A stretch of DNA of 64,000 bases. Origin: Streptomyces katrae. Lineage in GTDB: Bacteria > Actinomycetota > Actinomycetes > Streptomycetales > Streptomycetaceae. Below are positions 17,587-25,341 of this stretch, piece after piece; positions within the stretch are counted from its first letter, which is position 1; the number at the start of each line of letters is the position of its first letter. Location of the stretch: positions 6,857,560-6,921,559 of the forward strand of contig NZ_CP020042.1 in the NCBI RefSeq assembly GCF_002028425.1, given 5' to 3'. Made by a program: the position numbers and the translations under genes. Below the pieces are notes generated by a model. That model saw only the letters and a program-made list of their open reading frames with translations. It searched no databases and was not told the DNA's origin.

Positions 17587-17743
17587 CGTAGCGCAGCCGT
17601 ACGCACGGCTCCCGCGCCGCTCCGGCCCCTCGCGCCGCAGCACCCCTTTCCTCTCCGCGCACCCGCGCGTTCCCGCGTACGCCCGCCGGCGCCTCCCCAG
17701 GAGGTGCCCGCAGGCGTGCCCAGCCCTGCCTGGAGACACACCC

Positions 17744-18655
17744 GTGCCCACGCCCCTTTCCTTCAACCAGTCCGTCATCGAGGAGTTCCGGGCCCGCCGG
17801 GGCAAGGTCGGCGGCCCCTTCGAGGGCGCCGACCTGCTCCTGCTGACCACCACCGGCGCCAGGTCCGGCGCCCCGCACACCACCCCGCTCGGCTACGTCC
17901 GCCACGGCGACGCCCTGCTGGTGGTGGGCTCCAACCTCGGAGCACCCCGCCACCCCGCCTGGTACCACAACCTCCTCGCCCACCCCCAGGTCCGCGTGGA
18001 GCTCGGCGCCGACGCCTTCGACGCCCTCGCCGTCCCCGCCGAAGGGGCCCGGCGCGAGGAACTCTTCGCGAAGGTCCTGCGCACGGCCCCCGGATTCGCC
18101 GAATACCAGGCCCGTACCGACCGCCTCCTCCCCGTCGTCGCCCTGGAGCCCGCCGCCCCCGACGGATGGCGGTCCCCGGGCGAGGTCCGCACCCTGGCCG
18201 ACAAGATCCTTGAGGTCCACACCTGGCTGCGGGCGCAACTCGGCCACGTCAGCGCCGAGACCGAGGCCCACTTCGCGGCCCGCGCCGCCCACACCGGACC
18301 CGGCCGGCCGCCCGCACCCGGGCTCGGACTCCAGATCCGCCAGCGCTGCCTGGCCTTCTGCCAGGCCCTCGCCTTCCACCACGCCGGCGAGGACGGGCAC
18401 ATCTTCCCCGGGACCCTCGCGCACCACCCGCACCTGGCGGGCACGTTCGAGCGGCTGCGCGAGGAACACCGCACGGTCGCCCGGATCCAGGAGGAGCTCG
18501 TCACCCTGCTGGCCGGGGTGGAGATCGCCGACCCCGAGCGGTTCCGCGCCGGACTGGCCCGGATGACGGCCGAGCTGACGGCCCATCTCGACCACGAGGA
18601 GGAGACCCTGCTGCCCCTGCTGGCCGAGGTCCCGTGGCCGCCGCCGCGCCCCTGA
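17744..18655 (+). CDS. F420-dependent nitroreductase (Ddn-like) fused to a hemerythrin domain
   Basis: Residues 1 to about 140 form a Ddn-type split beta-barrel (LTTTGARSGAPHTTPLGY, PRHPAWYHNLLAHPQVRVE), a family that uses deazaflavin F420 to reduce quinones or nitro compounds. Residues from about 150 to the end are a hemerythrin-like four-helix bundle with His/Glu iron ligands in VHTWLR, FHHAGEDGHIF, LREEHRTV and HLDHEEETLLP. The 303-residue protein therefore pairs a low-potential reductase with a di-iron oxygen- or NO-sensing module. GTG at 17744 has GGAG upstream. A redox-sensing or oxygen-protection role is inferred. Confidence 0.85.
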   Translation: MPTPLSFNQSVIEEFRARRGKVGGPFEGADLLLLTTTGARSGAPHTTPLGYVRHGDALLVVGSNLGAPRHPAWYHNLLAHPQVRVELGADAFDALAVPAEGARREELFAKVLRTAPGFAEYQARTDRLLPVVALEPAAPDGWRSPGEVRTLADKILEVHTWLRAQLGHVSAETEAHFAARAAHTGPGRPPAPGLGLQIRQRCLAFCQALAFHHAGEDGHIFPGTLAHHPHLAGTFERLREEHRTVARIQEELVTLLAGVEIADPERFRAGLARMTAELTAHLDHEEETLLPLLAEVPWPPPRP

Positions 18656-18662
18656 CGGAGGG

Positions 18663-18681
18663 CCCGGAAAAAATTTCCGGG
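18663..18681. terminator. Palindrome CCCGGAAA-aaa-TTTCCGGG
   Basis: Perfect 8-bp arms with a 3-base A loop, directly after the fusion gene stop. It could end that transcript; it also abuts the putative ECF promoter and could be an operator. Confidence 0.5.
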
Positions 18682-18706
18682 AACGGCGGCAACCGATCGG
18701 GCGGTC
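18679..18706 (+). promoter_or_regulatory. Putative ECF-sigma promoter for the LAxTG/sigma operon
   Basis: GGGAAC (18679-18684) and CGGTC (18702-18706), 17 bases apart, resemble the ECF -35/-10 pattern (GGAAC and a GTC-type -10). It lies about 60 bases upstream of the surface-protein start, so the sigma factor encoded in the operon could regulate itself. Confidence 0.45.
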
Positions 18707-18768
18707 GCGCGTCGTGCGGGGGTGAAGGGCGAAGTTCCGCGCCCTCGAACCGACCGTGGAGATGCACC

Positions 18769-19251
18769 GTGAAGAACCTGAAGCGCATTCCCCAGTCCGC
18801 CCGCCGGGCGGCCGCCGTCGCTGCCGCCGCCGGGGCGGTCGTCGCCCTCGGCGGGCCGGCCTTCGCCGCGCAGGGGGCTTCCGCCACGCCGGCGCCGCCC
18901 GCCACCTCCGCGGCGCCGCACCCGGTCCCCTCGCAGTCGGCCAACGGGCAGCCCACCCCCGTGCCCTCGCACCCCGGCAGCGCCAAGCCGAGCCCGGTCC
19001 CGACCCACCCGGGCGGCGGCAGCGGCCGGCCCTCGGCCGTGCCCACGCTGCCGCCGGGCGCCCAGCCCAGCCCGTCCGTCTCGCAGCCCGGCAGCGCACA
19101 GCCGTCGGCGGCGCCCGGTTCCGGCGAGGGCTCCGAGCTCGCGCATACTGGCTCCTCGGCGACCACCGTCGCCCTCGGCGCCGGAGCGGCCGGGCTCGTC
19201 GCCGTGGGCGCGGGAGCCCTCTACACCGTGCGGCGCCGCGCCGGCAACTGA
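18769..19251 (+). CDS. Sortase-anchored (LAxTG) Pro/Ser-rich surface protein
   Basis: The 160-residue product has a signal peptide (KRIPQSARRAAAVAAAAGAV, cleaved near AFA-AQ), a central extended region rich in Pro, Ser and Gly with repeated PVPSHPGS-type units, then LAHTG at about residue 124, a hydrophobic helix and an RRRAGN tail. This is the cell-wall sorting signal recognised by class E sortases in streptomycetes. GTG at 18769 has GGAGA upstream. The rod-like middle should span the wall. It is the first gene of an operon with an ECF sigma factor and its membrane partner. Confidence 0.8.
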   Translation: MKNLKRIPQSARRAAAVAAAAGAVVALGGPAFAAQGASATPAPPATSAAPHPVPSQSANGQPTPVPSHPGSAKPSPVPTHPGGGSGRPSAVPTLPPGAQPSPSVSQPGSAQPSAAPGSGEGSELAHTGSSATTVALGAGAAGLVAVGAGALYTVRRRAGN

Positions 19252-19259
19252 GGAACCCC

Positions 19260-19922
19260 GTGCTCGCACTCGCACCGTCCGCCGGCCCCGCCGTGCCCGT
19301 ATCCCCTCGGGCACGGCGGGGCTTGTGGTGGTGGCTCACCCGCCGCGAAACCCCCGCCCCGCCGGCCGGCCCCGGCGCGCGCCCCTACCCGTACACCTAC
19401 GGCCCGGCCGGCCGGGACCCGGGCGACACCGCGCCCGCGCCGACCGTCAGCGAGCTGTACCACGCCCACCGGCTGTCCATGGTCCGTCTCGCGGTGCTCC
19501 TCGTCGACGACCTGGGCACCGCCGAGGACGTGGTCCAGGACGCCTTCACCGCCCTCTACCGCCGGTACGGAGAGCAGATCGCGGAGGTGGACAACGCGCT
19601 CGGCTACCTGCGCACCGCCGTGGTGAACACCGCGCGCTCCGTGCTGCGCCGCCGCCGCACGGCCCGCGCCTGGGTCCCCCCGGTCACGGCCGACGTCCCC
19701 TCCGCCGAGGCGTCCGTCGTCCTGGACGAGGCCCACCGCGAGGTCCTGGCGGCGCTGGGCCGGCTGACGCCGCGGCGGCGCCAGGTCCTGGTGCTCCGGT
19801 ACTGGGCCGACCTCAGCGAGGCGGAGATCGCCGAGACCCTCGGCATCAGCCGGGGCTCGGTGAAGTCGAACGCCAGCCGCGCCCTGGACGCGCTGGAACG
19901 GATTCTGGAGGGACGGGTATGA
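19260..19922 (+). CDS. ECF RNA polymerase sigma factor (SigE/SigM type)
   Basis: The 220-residue protein has a Pro-rich N-terminal extension (about 60 residues), then sigma region 2 (VSELYHAHRLSMVRLAVLLV, EDVVQDAFTALYRR) and region 4 (LTPRRRQVLVLRYWADLSEAEIAETL, ISRGSVKSNASRAL). GTG at 19260 has GAGGAA just upstream and sits 8 bases after the surface-protein stop. The downstream membrane protein overlaps by ATGA, the usual arrangement for a sigma/anti-sigma pair. An extracytoplasmic or cell-wall stress role is inferred from the neighbours. Confidence 0.88.
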   Translation: MLALAPSAGPAVPVSPRARRGLWWWLTRRETPAPPAGPGARPYPYTYGPAGRDPGDTAPAPTVSELYHAHRLSMVRLAVLLVDDLGTAEDVVQDAFTALYRRYGEQIAEVDNALGYLRTAVVNTARSVLRRRRTARAWVPPVTADVPSAEASVVLDEAHREVLAALGRLTPRRRQVLVLRYWADLSEAEIAETLGISRGSVKSNASRALDALERILEGRV

Positions 19923-20434
19923 CCGGCGAACGCCCCGTGGAGCGCCGGCTCCGGGAGGCCCTGGAGGCCCGGGCCGAGGAGGTGACCGTGCGCTCGCTGC
20001 GCCCGGCCGACCCGCCCGGCCCGCACCTCGCGGCGCCCCGCGTCTGGCTGCGCCGCTCGGCCTGGGCCTTCGCGGGCCTGTCCGGACTGGCGGCGGCGGC
20101 GCTGGCCGGCTACCTGGTCCTCGGCCCCGACGGGGCGCCGGTGCGCCCGGTCCCGCCCGCCGCGCCGCCGGAGCTCACCCCCGTGCCGGCCCCGACCCCG
20201 AGCGCGCCGTCGAGTCCGTCGCCCTCGGCGGTGCCGTCGGTGCCTCCGTCGCAGAGCCCGGGCCCCCGCGTCACACCGACGCCGACCCCGAGCCCGCCGC
20301 CGTCCTCGGGCCGTCCGGCCCCTCCGACGTCACCGGGCACGCACGGCCCGGTGCAGGGCCCGGCCATGCCCTCCCAGGGCCCGGGCGCCGGCCGGCCCCC
20401 GGTCACGGCGGCCCCTTCGGCATCCAAGGGGTAG
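19919..20434 (+). CDS. Single-pass membrane protein, likely partner (anti-sigma-like) of the ECF sigma factor
   Basis: The 171-residue protein has a short charged cytoplasmic part (residues 1-45), one membrane helix (SAWAFAGLSGLAAAALAGYLVL, split by Gly) and an extracellular tail made almost wholly of Pro, Ser and Thr. Its ATG overlaps the sigma stop (ATGA). No zinc-binding HxxxCxxC motif is present, so it is not a classical ZAS anti-sigma. Position and topology support regulation of the sigma factor. The gene ends directly at the left end of the IS701 remnant. Confidence 0.7.
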   Translation: MTGERPVERRLREALEARAEEVTVRSLRPADPPGPHLAAPRVWLRRSAWAFAGLSGLAAAALAGYLVLGPDGAPVRPVPPAAPPELTPVPAPTPSAPSSPSPSAVPSVPPSQSPGPRVTPTPTPSPPPSSGRPAPPTSPGTHGPVQGPAMPSQGPGAGRPPVTAAPSASKG

Positions 20435-20437
20435 TAG

Positions 20438-21320
20438 TGCTTTGTTATCCGGTCTTGTCACGTCGGGTGTCTGGTAGTTCGCTGGCTGTATGAGGGCTGG
20501 GGAGCTTGCGGCGGTGCGGGTCCGGTTGGAGGGGTTCCCTTCCGAGGTGTTCGCGCCGTTGGTGCGGCGGGACTGGCTGGAGAAGGGCCAGTTGTATCTG
20601 CGGGGTCTGCTGCTGGACGGCCGACGCAAGTCGATGCAGCCGATGGCCGAGCGTCTTGGGGTTGACCATCAGCGGTTGCAGCAGTTCATGACGTCCTCGA
20701 CCTGGCCGGTCGCTGGCGTGCGGGACCGGCTGGCCTGGCGGGCGGTGGCCGGGGTCCGCCCTGAGGTGTGGGTGGTGGACGACACCGGTTTCCCCAAGGA
20801 CGGCACTGCCTCGCCCGGGGTGGCCCGCCAGTACTCGGGCACGCTGGGCAAGGTCGGCAACTGCCAGATCGGTGTCAGCGTCCACGCCGCCTCGGACACG
20901 GCTTCGTGCCCGCTGTCATGGCGGCTGTTCCTGCCACAGTCGTGGGACGGGCCCGAAGCGGCCGCACGCCGGGCTGCCTGCCGGATCCCCGACAGCGAAC
21001 ATCACCGCCCGAAGCGGCAGCTCGCGCTGGAGATGCTCGACGAACTCGCCGCCACCGGCCTGCGGCCCGCCGCCCTGGTCGCAGACACGGGCTACGGCGC
21101 GAACGCCGACTTCCGTCACGGCCTGGAGGACCGGGGTCTGGCCTACGTCCTGCAGGCCAAGGGCGAGATGACCGCCCACGGTGAGGATGCCGAGCCGCAT
21201 CAGCCCGCCTACAGCGGGCTCGCGCCCCGCCCTCTGGTGCGGCTGGCGAAGGCCCGGTGACGGATCGAGCACGACTACCGCGAGCTGAAGACCTGCCTGG
21301 GCCTGGAGCACCGCATCCCC
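20438..21320 (+). pseudogene. IS701-family transposase remnant
   Basis: From ATG at 20490 the frame encodes the N-terminal two thirds of an IS701-type transposase (KSMQPMAERLGVDHQRLQQF, WVVDDTGFPKDG with the first catalytic Asp, VADTGYG with the second). It then jumps from LVRLAKAR to a TGA at 21258, followed in the same frame by RIEHDYRELKTCLGLEH, which holds the catalytic Glu. About 100 residues between these blocks and the normal C-terminus are missing. The left end appears to be TGCTTTGTTATCC at 20438, right after the stop of the membrane protein gene. The right end is lost. Confidence 0.8.
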
Positions 21321-21459
21321 TCGGCCGAGGCCCGGCTGCACCTGCCCGGGCCCGACGAACTCGCCGCGTACGAGCGGCTGCCGGCCGCTACGAGACGCGC
21401 GGCGGCCGGGACGCCGAACGGCGGGTCGCCGGGAGCAGGGGAGGGGCGGCGCCCCTCGG

Positions 21460-21490
21460 TTGACCTCAACCGCAGTTGATGTTCGAGACT
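21460..21490 (+). promoter_or_regulatory. MerR/SoxR-type promoter with CCTCAA-N6-TTGATG dyad
   Basis: TTGACC (-35, 21460-21465) and a weak -10 GAGACT (21485-21490) are 19 bases apart, the long spacing used by MerR-family activators. The spacer contains CCTCAA (21464-21469), six bases, then TTGATG (21476-21481), one base off the SoxR dyad CCTCAA-N6-TTGAGG. It precedes the quinone oxidoreductase gene by about 50 bases. Confidence 0.55.
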
Positions 21491-21540
21491 CACGGCACGG
21501 CCGCCGGAGGGTCCGGCGGCCGAGGTGAGGGGTGGGTGCC

Positions 21541-22512
21541 ATGCGCGCGACACAGGCGATCGCGTTCGGCGGTCCGGAGGTACTGGTTCCGGTGGAGGTG
21601 CCCGAGCCGGTGGTGGGACCGGGGCAGGTGCTGGTCGCCGTCGCCGCCGTGGACACGATCTACGTGGAAACCCAGGTGCGCAGCGGCTGGGGCCGGGCGT
21701 TCTTCCCGGTGGTCCCCCCGTACGTCCCCGGTGGCGGTATCGCCGGCACCGTCCGCTCGACCGGCGAGGGTGTGGACCCGGCGTGGACCGGACGCCGTGT
21801 CGTCGCCTCGATCGGCTCCACCGGCGGCTACGCGGAGCTGGCCGTGGCCCGGGCCGAGGCGCTGGCCGTCGTGCCCGACGGGGTCTCCTTCACGGACGCA
21901 GCGGCCCTGGTGCACGACGGGGTGACGGCGGCCAGGCTGCTGGCCACCACGGCTGTCGGGCCGGGCGAGCAGGTCCTGATCGTGGGCGCCTCCGGCGGCA
22001 TGGGCACCGTACTGGTCCAGCTCGCGAAGGCCGCGGGCGCCCGGGTGATCGGTGTGGCACGTGGTGACCGCAAGACCGCCCTGGTCCGGGAACTGGGCGC
22101 GGACGTCGTCGTCGACGCGGCCGGCCCGGACTGGGTGGAGCGGGCCCGCGAGGCACTGGGCCGCGCGGGTGCTGACGTCGTTCTGGACGGGGTGGGCGGG
22201 GAGGTCGGCCTGGCCGCGTTCGCCCTGGTCGCCCAGGGCGGCCGGTTCTCGGCCCACGGCGCCCCCACGGGCGGCTTCGCCCAGGTGGACCCGGCGGACG
22301 CGGCAGCCCGGGGTGTTCGCCTGCTCGGCATAGGGGACGTCCAGCTGACCGCCCCCGAACACGCCGAGCTCGCGGGGCAGGCTCTCCGTACGGCAGCGGA
22401 GGGCGCCCTCCGCCCGGTGATCGGCGGCACCTTCCCCCTCGAACGCGCGGCGTCGGCGCACCAGGCGATCGAGTCCCGCGAGCTCGTGGGCAAGGCGGTG
22501 CTCACCGTCTGA
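21541..22512 (+). CDS. NADPH:quinone oxidoreductase-type zinc-free MDR dehydrogenase
   Basis: The protein (323 residues from ATG 21541; GTG 21532 would add three) is a medium-chain reductase of the quinone oxidoreductase branch: VPEPVVGPGQVLV, PYVPGGGIAGTV, and the nucleotide loop VLIVGASGGMGTVLVQLAK. The Cys/His zinc ligands of alcohol dehydrogenases are missing, as expected for zeta-crystallin-like enzymes. Such proteins reduce quinones or enones and protect from redox cyclers. The SoxR-like box upstream fits induction by redox-active compounds. Confidence 0.85.
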   Translation: MRATQAIAFGGPEVLVPVEVPEPVVGPGQVLVAVAAVDTIYVETQVRSGWGRAFFPVVPPYVPGGGIAGTVRSTGEGVDPAWTGRRVVASIGSTGGYAELAVARAEALAVVPDGVSFTDAAALVHDGVTAARLLATTAVGPGEQVLIVGASGGMGTVLVQLAKAAGARVIGVARGDRKTALVRELGADVVVDAAGPDWVERAREALGRAGADVVLDGVGGEVGLAAFALVAQGGRFSAHGAPTGGFAQVDPADAAARGVRLLGIGDVQLTAPEHAELAGQALRTAAEGALRPVIGGTFPLERAASAHQAIESRELVGKAVLTV

Positions 22513-22576
22513 CGCGGCAGGCAGACCCGCCGCGCCCCCGGCTCACCCAGCCGCCCGGCCCGGCCCGGTTCGCCGA

Positions 22577-22637
22577 CCGGGCGTGGCCGGTCCACTGCCC
22601 GGGCGTGGCCGGTTCACTGCCCGGCCCGGTTCACCGC
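22577..22637. repeat. Tandem repeat, 22-base unit
   Basis: CCGGGCGTGGCCGGTC/TCACTGC occurs twice in direct tandem (22577-22598, 22599-22620; one mismatch) with a shortened third copy to 22637. It lies between converging genes and covers the end of the PRC-barrel gene. Confidence 0.75.
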
Positions 22638-23080
22638 CCGGGCCGGGCCGGCCGTAGACGTGACAGGGTGCTCTCGTGGCCGGCCGTGCCCTCGTGAATG
22701 GCCTGCGCCCGGTCCATCTGCCCCCAGCCCGCGCCCGCCTCGGCGTTGACCTCCTCGCGCACGTCCCGCAGGTCGTAGTGGCCGAACAGCTGCTGCTCCT
22801 CCGCCACGGAAAGCACGCTGCCGCAGTCCAGCGCCGCACACGGAGCCTCCTCGATCACTGCCACCGGATACGGGAGGACCAGGCGCCCCTCCTCCAGCAC
22901 CGCGTGCCGCAGCGGGACGAAGACCCCGCCCAGCCCCGAGGCCCGGTCGGTGATGCGTACCCATTCGGGCCTGCCGGTGGTGTCGTCCACCAGGACGTAC
23001 TCCACCCCGCCCACGCGCTGGCCCTCGCTCGTGTAAGCCGTGCAGCCGGCCATGGCTGCGAGCTGCTCCGGAGTGATCAC
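22631..23080 (-). CDS. PRC-barrel domain protein
   Basis: The 149-residue protein begins with a PRC-barrel half: MAGCTAYTSEGQRVGGVEYVLVDDTTGRPEWVRI, then FVPLRHAVLEEGRLVLPYP. The rest (SVLSVAEEQQLFGHYDL) resembles the C-terminal half of actinobacterial PRC proteins tied to stress responses. GTG at 23080 has AGGAG six bases upstream. The last residues are encoded by a repeated DNA tract (GHESTLSRLRPARPGR). No enzymatic function is expected; it probably binds a protein or RNA partner. Confidence 0.8.
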   Translation of the reverse strand: MITPEQLAAMAGCTAYTSEGQRVGGVEYVLVDDTTGRPEWVRITDRASGLGGVFVPLRHAVLEEGRLVLPYPVAVIEEAPCAALDCGSVLSVAEEQQLFGHYDLRDVREEVNAEAGAGWGQMDRAQAIHEGTAGHESTLSRLRPARPGR

Positions 23081-23173
23081 CGTTGCTCCTCGTCTGTCCT
23101 GGCGCGCTCCCTTTCCCTGGTCGGCTACCCCGTCGCGGGCCTGCGAAAAGCCTTGACGGGTCCGCACGCCGGT

Positions 23174-23863
23174 TCACGGCTCCGGGGTGGCCAGCCCCGT
23201 CTTCCAGGCCCATGCCGCGATGCCGACACGGTTCGCGGTCTTCAGCTTGGTCTGGATGTTGGCGATGTGGGTCTTCGCGGTTCCCGGCGAGATGAAGAGC
23301 TCGGCGGCTATCCGGGCATTGGTGTGGCCGCGGGCGATGAGACGGACGATCTGTCGCTCGCGGTCGGTCAGCGGATCCGCCGCGCGTGCCTCCGCCGGCG
23401 GGGAGGCGGTGGCCGGGAGTGACGGGGCCGTGGTGAGCCGGCGCAGGAGGCGGACGGTGATCTGCGGGCTGATCAGCGCGTCACCGGCCATGGCCGCCCG
23501 GACGCCCTCGATCAGCAGGGTGGGCCCGGAGCGTTTGAGGAGGAAACCGCTGGCGCCGTGGTGGAGGGCGGTATGCACGTACTCGTCCAGGTCGAAGGTG
23601 GTCACGACGATGACCCGGGTGGGATGCGGGGCGTCAGGACCGGCGAGGCGGCGGGTGAGCTCAAGGCCGTCGAGCCGCGGCATGCGGATGTCGGCCAGGA
23701 CGACGTCCGGCCGCAGGCTCCGGGCCAGCTCCAGGGCCGTGGCTCCGTCGGCGGCCTCGCCGACCACGGTCATGTCGGGCTGTGAGTCCAGGACGAGACG
23801 GAAGCCGCTGCGGACGTCGTCCTGGTCGTCGGCCAGCAGGATGCGGATGGGGGCGTGGTTCAC
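23174..23863 (-). CDS. NarL/LuxR-family response regulator
   Basis: The 229-residue protein has a receiver domain (ADD at 11-13, phospho-acceptor Asp58 in VLADIRMPRLDG, Thr/Lys switch in VVTTFDL and LLKRSG) and a C-terminal LuxR helix-turn-helix (LTDRERQIVRLIARGHTNARIA). GTG at 23863 overlaps the kinase stop (GTGA), so translation is coupled. The protein is the partner of the kinase encoded upstream. A likely operator is the palindrome at 25192-25213. Confidence 0.92.
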   Translation of the reverse strand: MNHAPIRILLADDQDDVRSGFRLVLDSQPDMTVVGEAADGATALELARSLRPDVVLADIRMPRLDGLELTRRLAGPDAPHPTRVIVVTTFDLDEYVHTALHHGASGFLLKRSGPTLLIEGVRAAMAGDALISPQITVRLLRRLTTAPSLPATASPPAEARAADPLTDRERQIVRLIARGHTNARIAAELFISPGTAKTHIANIQTKLKTANRVGIAAWAWKTGLATPEP

Positions 23864-25158
23864 GACGGGGTCTCCGCCGCCACGAGGTCGCCTGTCGGCT
23901 CCGACGCCTGGGACTCCGATGCCAGGGGCAGCACGGCGACGAGCCGCCAACCGCCCTTGCCGCAGCGCCCGTACGTCAGCTTGCCACCCGTGGCCCGTAC
24001 GCGCTCGCGCATACCGCTCAGGCCGCGTCCGCCGTGGCCGTCCCCCGGCCGCCGCATGCTCGTACGCGGGCCGGACCGCTCTGCGTTCCGCCCGCTGCCG
24101 CCGTCGTCGCACACCTCGACCTGGAGCGCGGGCGCGCCGTCGAGGGTACGGGCGGGGGTGAGGGACACCTCGACCCGCGAGGCGCCGGGGGCGTGGCGGC
24201 GGACGTTGGTGAGGGCTTCGACGACCACCCGGTAGGCCGTCGAACCGGCGGCCCGCGAGAGCCCGTCCGTGGCTCCGGGCGCCACGTGCAGGTGCGCCAC
24301 CGGGGCCGCGCCCGCGGAGGAGAACTGCGCGACGAGAGCGGGCAGCCCGTCCACGCCGGGCAGCGGCTCGACACCGCCGGCGCCCGGCGGCCGGGCATCA
24401 CCGCCGTCCGCTTCGTGGAGTGTCTTCACCATCCGGTCCATCGACGCCAGCGCGCTGAGCCCGGCCGCCTCGATGCGCTCCAGCGCCGACAGCGCCTGGC
24501 CGGGATCCGCCTGCGCCACGAAACGTGCCGCCTGCGCCTGCGCCACGATCCCGCTGACGTCGTGAGCGACGAAGTCATGGAGGTCACGGGCGAGTTCGAG
24601 CCGCTGGGAGCGACGGGTCTCGACGACCAGGCGCTGCCGCCGGTGCTCCATCAGCCGTGGATAGCCCCCGATGACAACCGCACCCAGTACGGGCAGGGAC
24701 CAGAACGCCGCCGCGCCGGCCAGCGAGAGCAGCGAGGGCTCCGGAAGCAGGGGCAGGGTCCACGCCGCCACCGCCGCACCCGCCGGTACGACCGCCCCCA
24801 CCGCCTGCCGCAAGGGGACCCAGCGGGCCGCGACGACGAGAAGCACCAGCAGGAGGACCGCTTCCACCAGTCGCGCCCATGACGCGTCGGGTTCCGTGGG
24901 CGGGGTCGCGACGGCGGTGGTGGCCAGGGAGAGGACTCCGGCGAACGCGAGGGGCGGGGCGAGGCGTTCGCGTGAGCGGGGCCAGCCGGCCAGGACCCAC
25001 AGCAACGTCGTGGCGGTCGCGATCGCCGACGTGGCCCCGTAGGGCCCCGACAGGCCGCCGTGCACGACGGCGACGGCCCCGAGCGCCGTACACCCCGTCA
25101 CAACGGCGGCCGCGGTCAGGATGACGTCTCGGTGCCCGAAGTCCTTGATCTTCCCCAC
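23860..25158 (-). CDS. NarL-type sensor histidine kinase
   Basis: The 432-residue protein has about five membrane helices in its first 170 residues and little extracellular sequence. A HisKA_3 dimerisation domain follows with the phospho-acceptor His194 in ARDLHDFVAHDVSG, then an HATPase domain (VVVEALTNVRRHAPG as N box, GGRGLSGMRERVRATGG as G box). The insert between the N and G boxes, with NAERSGPRTSMRRPGDG, is long. GTG at 25158 is chosen since it gives a normal membrane start. It forms an operon with the response regulator. Confidence 0.9.
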   Translation of the reverse strand: MGKIKDFGHRDVILTAAAVVTGCTALGAVAVVHGGLSGPYGATSAIATATTLLWVLAGWPRSRERLAPPLAFAGVLSLATTAVATPPTEPDASWARLVEAVLLLVLLVVAARWVPLRQAVGAVVPAGAAVAAWTLPLLPEPSLLSLAGAAAFWSLPVLGAVVIGGYPRLMEHRRQRLVVETRRSQRLELARDLHDFVAHDVSGIVAQAQAARFVAQADPGQALSALERIEAAGLSALASMDRMVKTLHEADGGDARPPGAGGVEPLPGVDGLPALVAQFSSAGAAPVAHLHVAPGATDGLSRAAGSTAYRVVVEALTNVRRHAPGASRVEVSLTPARTLDGAPALQVEVCDDGGSGRNAERSGPRTSMRRPGDGHGGRGLSGMRERVRATGGKLTYGRCGKGGWRLVAVLPLASESQASEPTGDLVAAETPS

Positions 25159-25191
25159 GTCTTGATCCTACGGGTGGGGTGCAGGGCCGGT

Positions 25192-25256
25192 CCCTCTGCC
25201 GAACGGCAGAGGGGGAAGGACCTGCCGGGGCGGGAGATCCGCTGATCGGCAGATGG
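25192..25256. promoter_or_regulatory. Palindromic operator plus half-site in front of the two-component genes
   Basis: CCCTCTGCCG-aa-CGGCAGAGGG (25192-25213) is a perfect 22-bp palindrome. A half-site CGGCAGATGG (25247-25256) lies 43 bases on, about four helical turns. It sits between the kinase start (25158) and the divergent secreted-protein gene (25342), as expected for the binding site of a NarL-type regulator. Confidence 0.6.
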
Positions 25257-25341
25257 TCCGCCCGCCGCCACCGCGGCGAGGGTGGATCCCGTCACCGAAA
25301 CCACGGCCGCCGTCGGGCGGTCGCCGACCAAGGAGCCCTGT

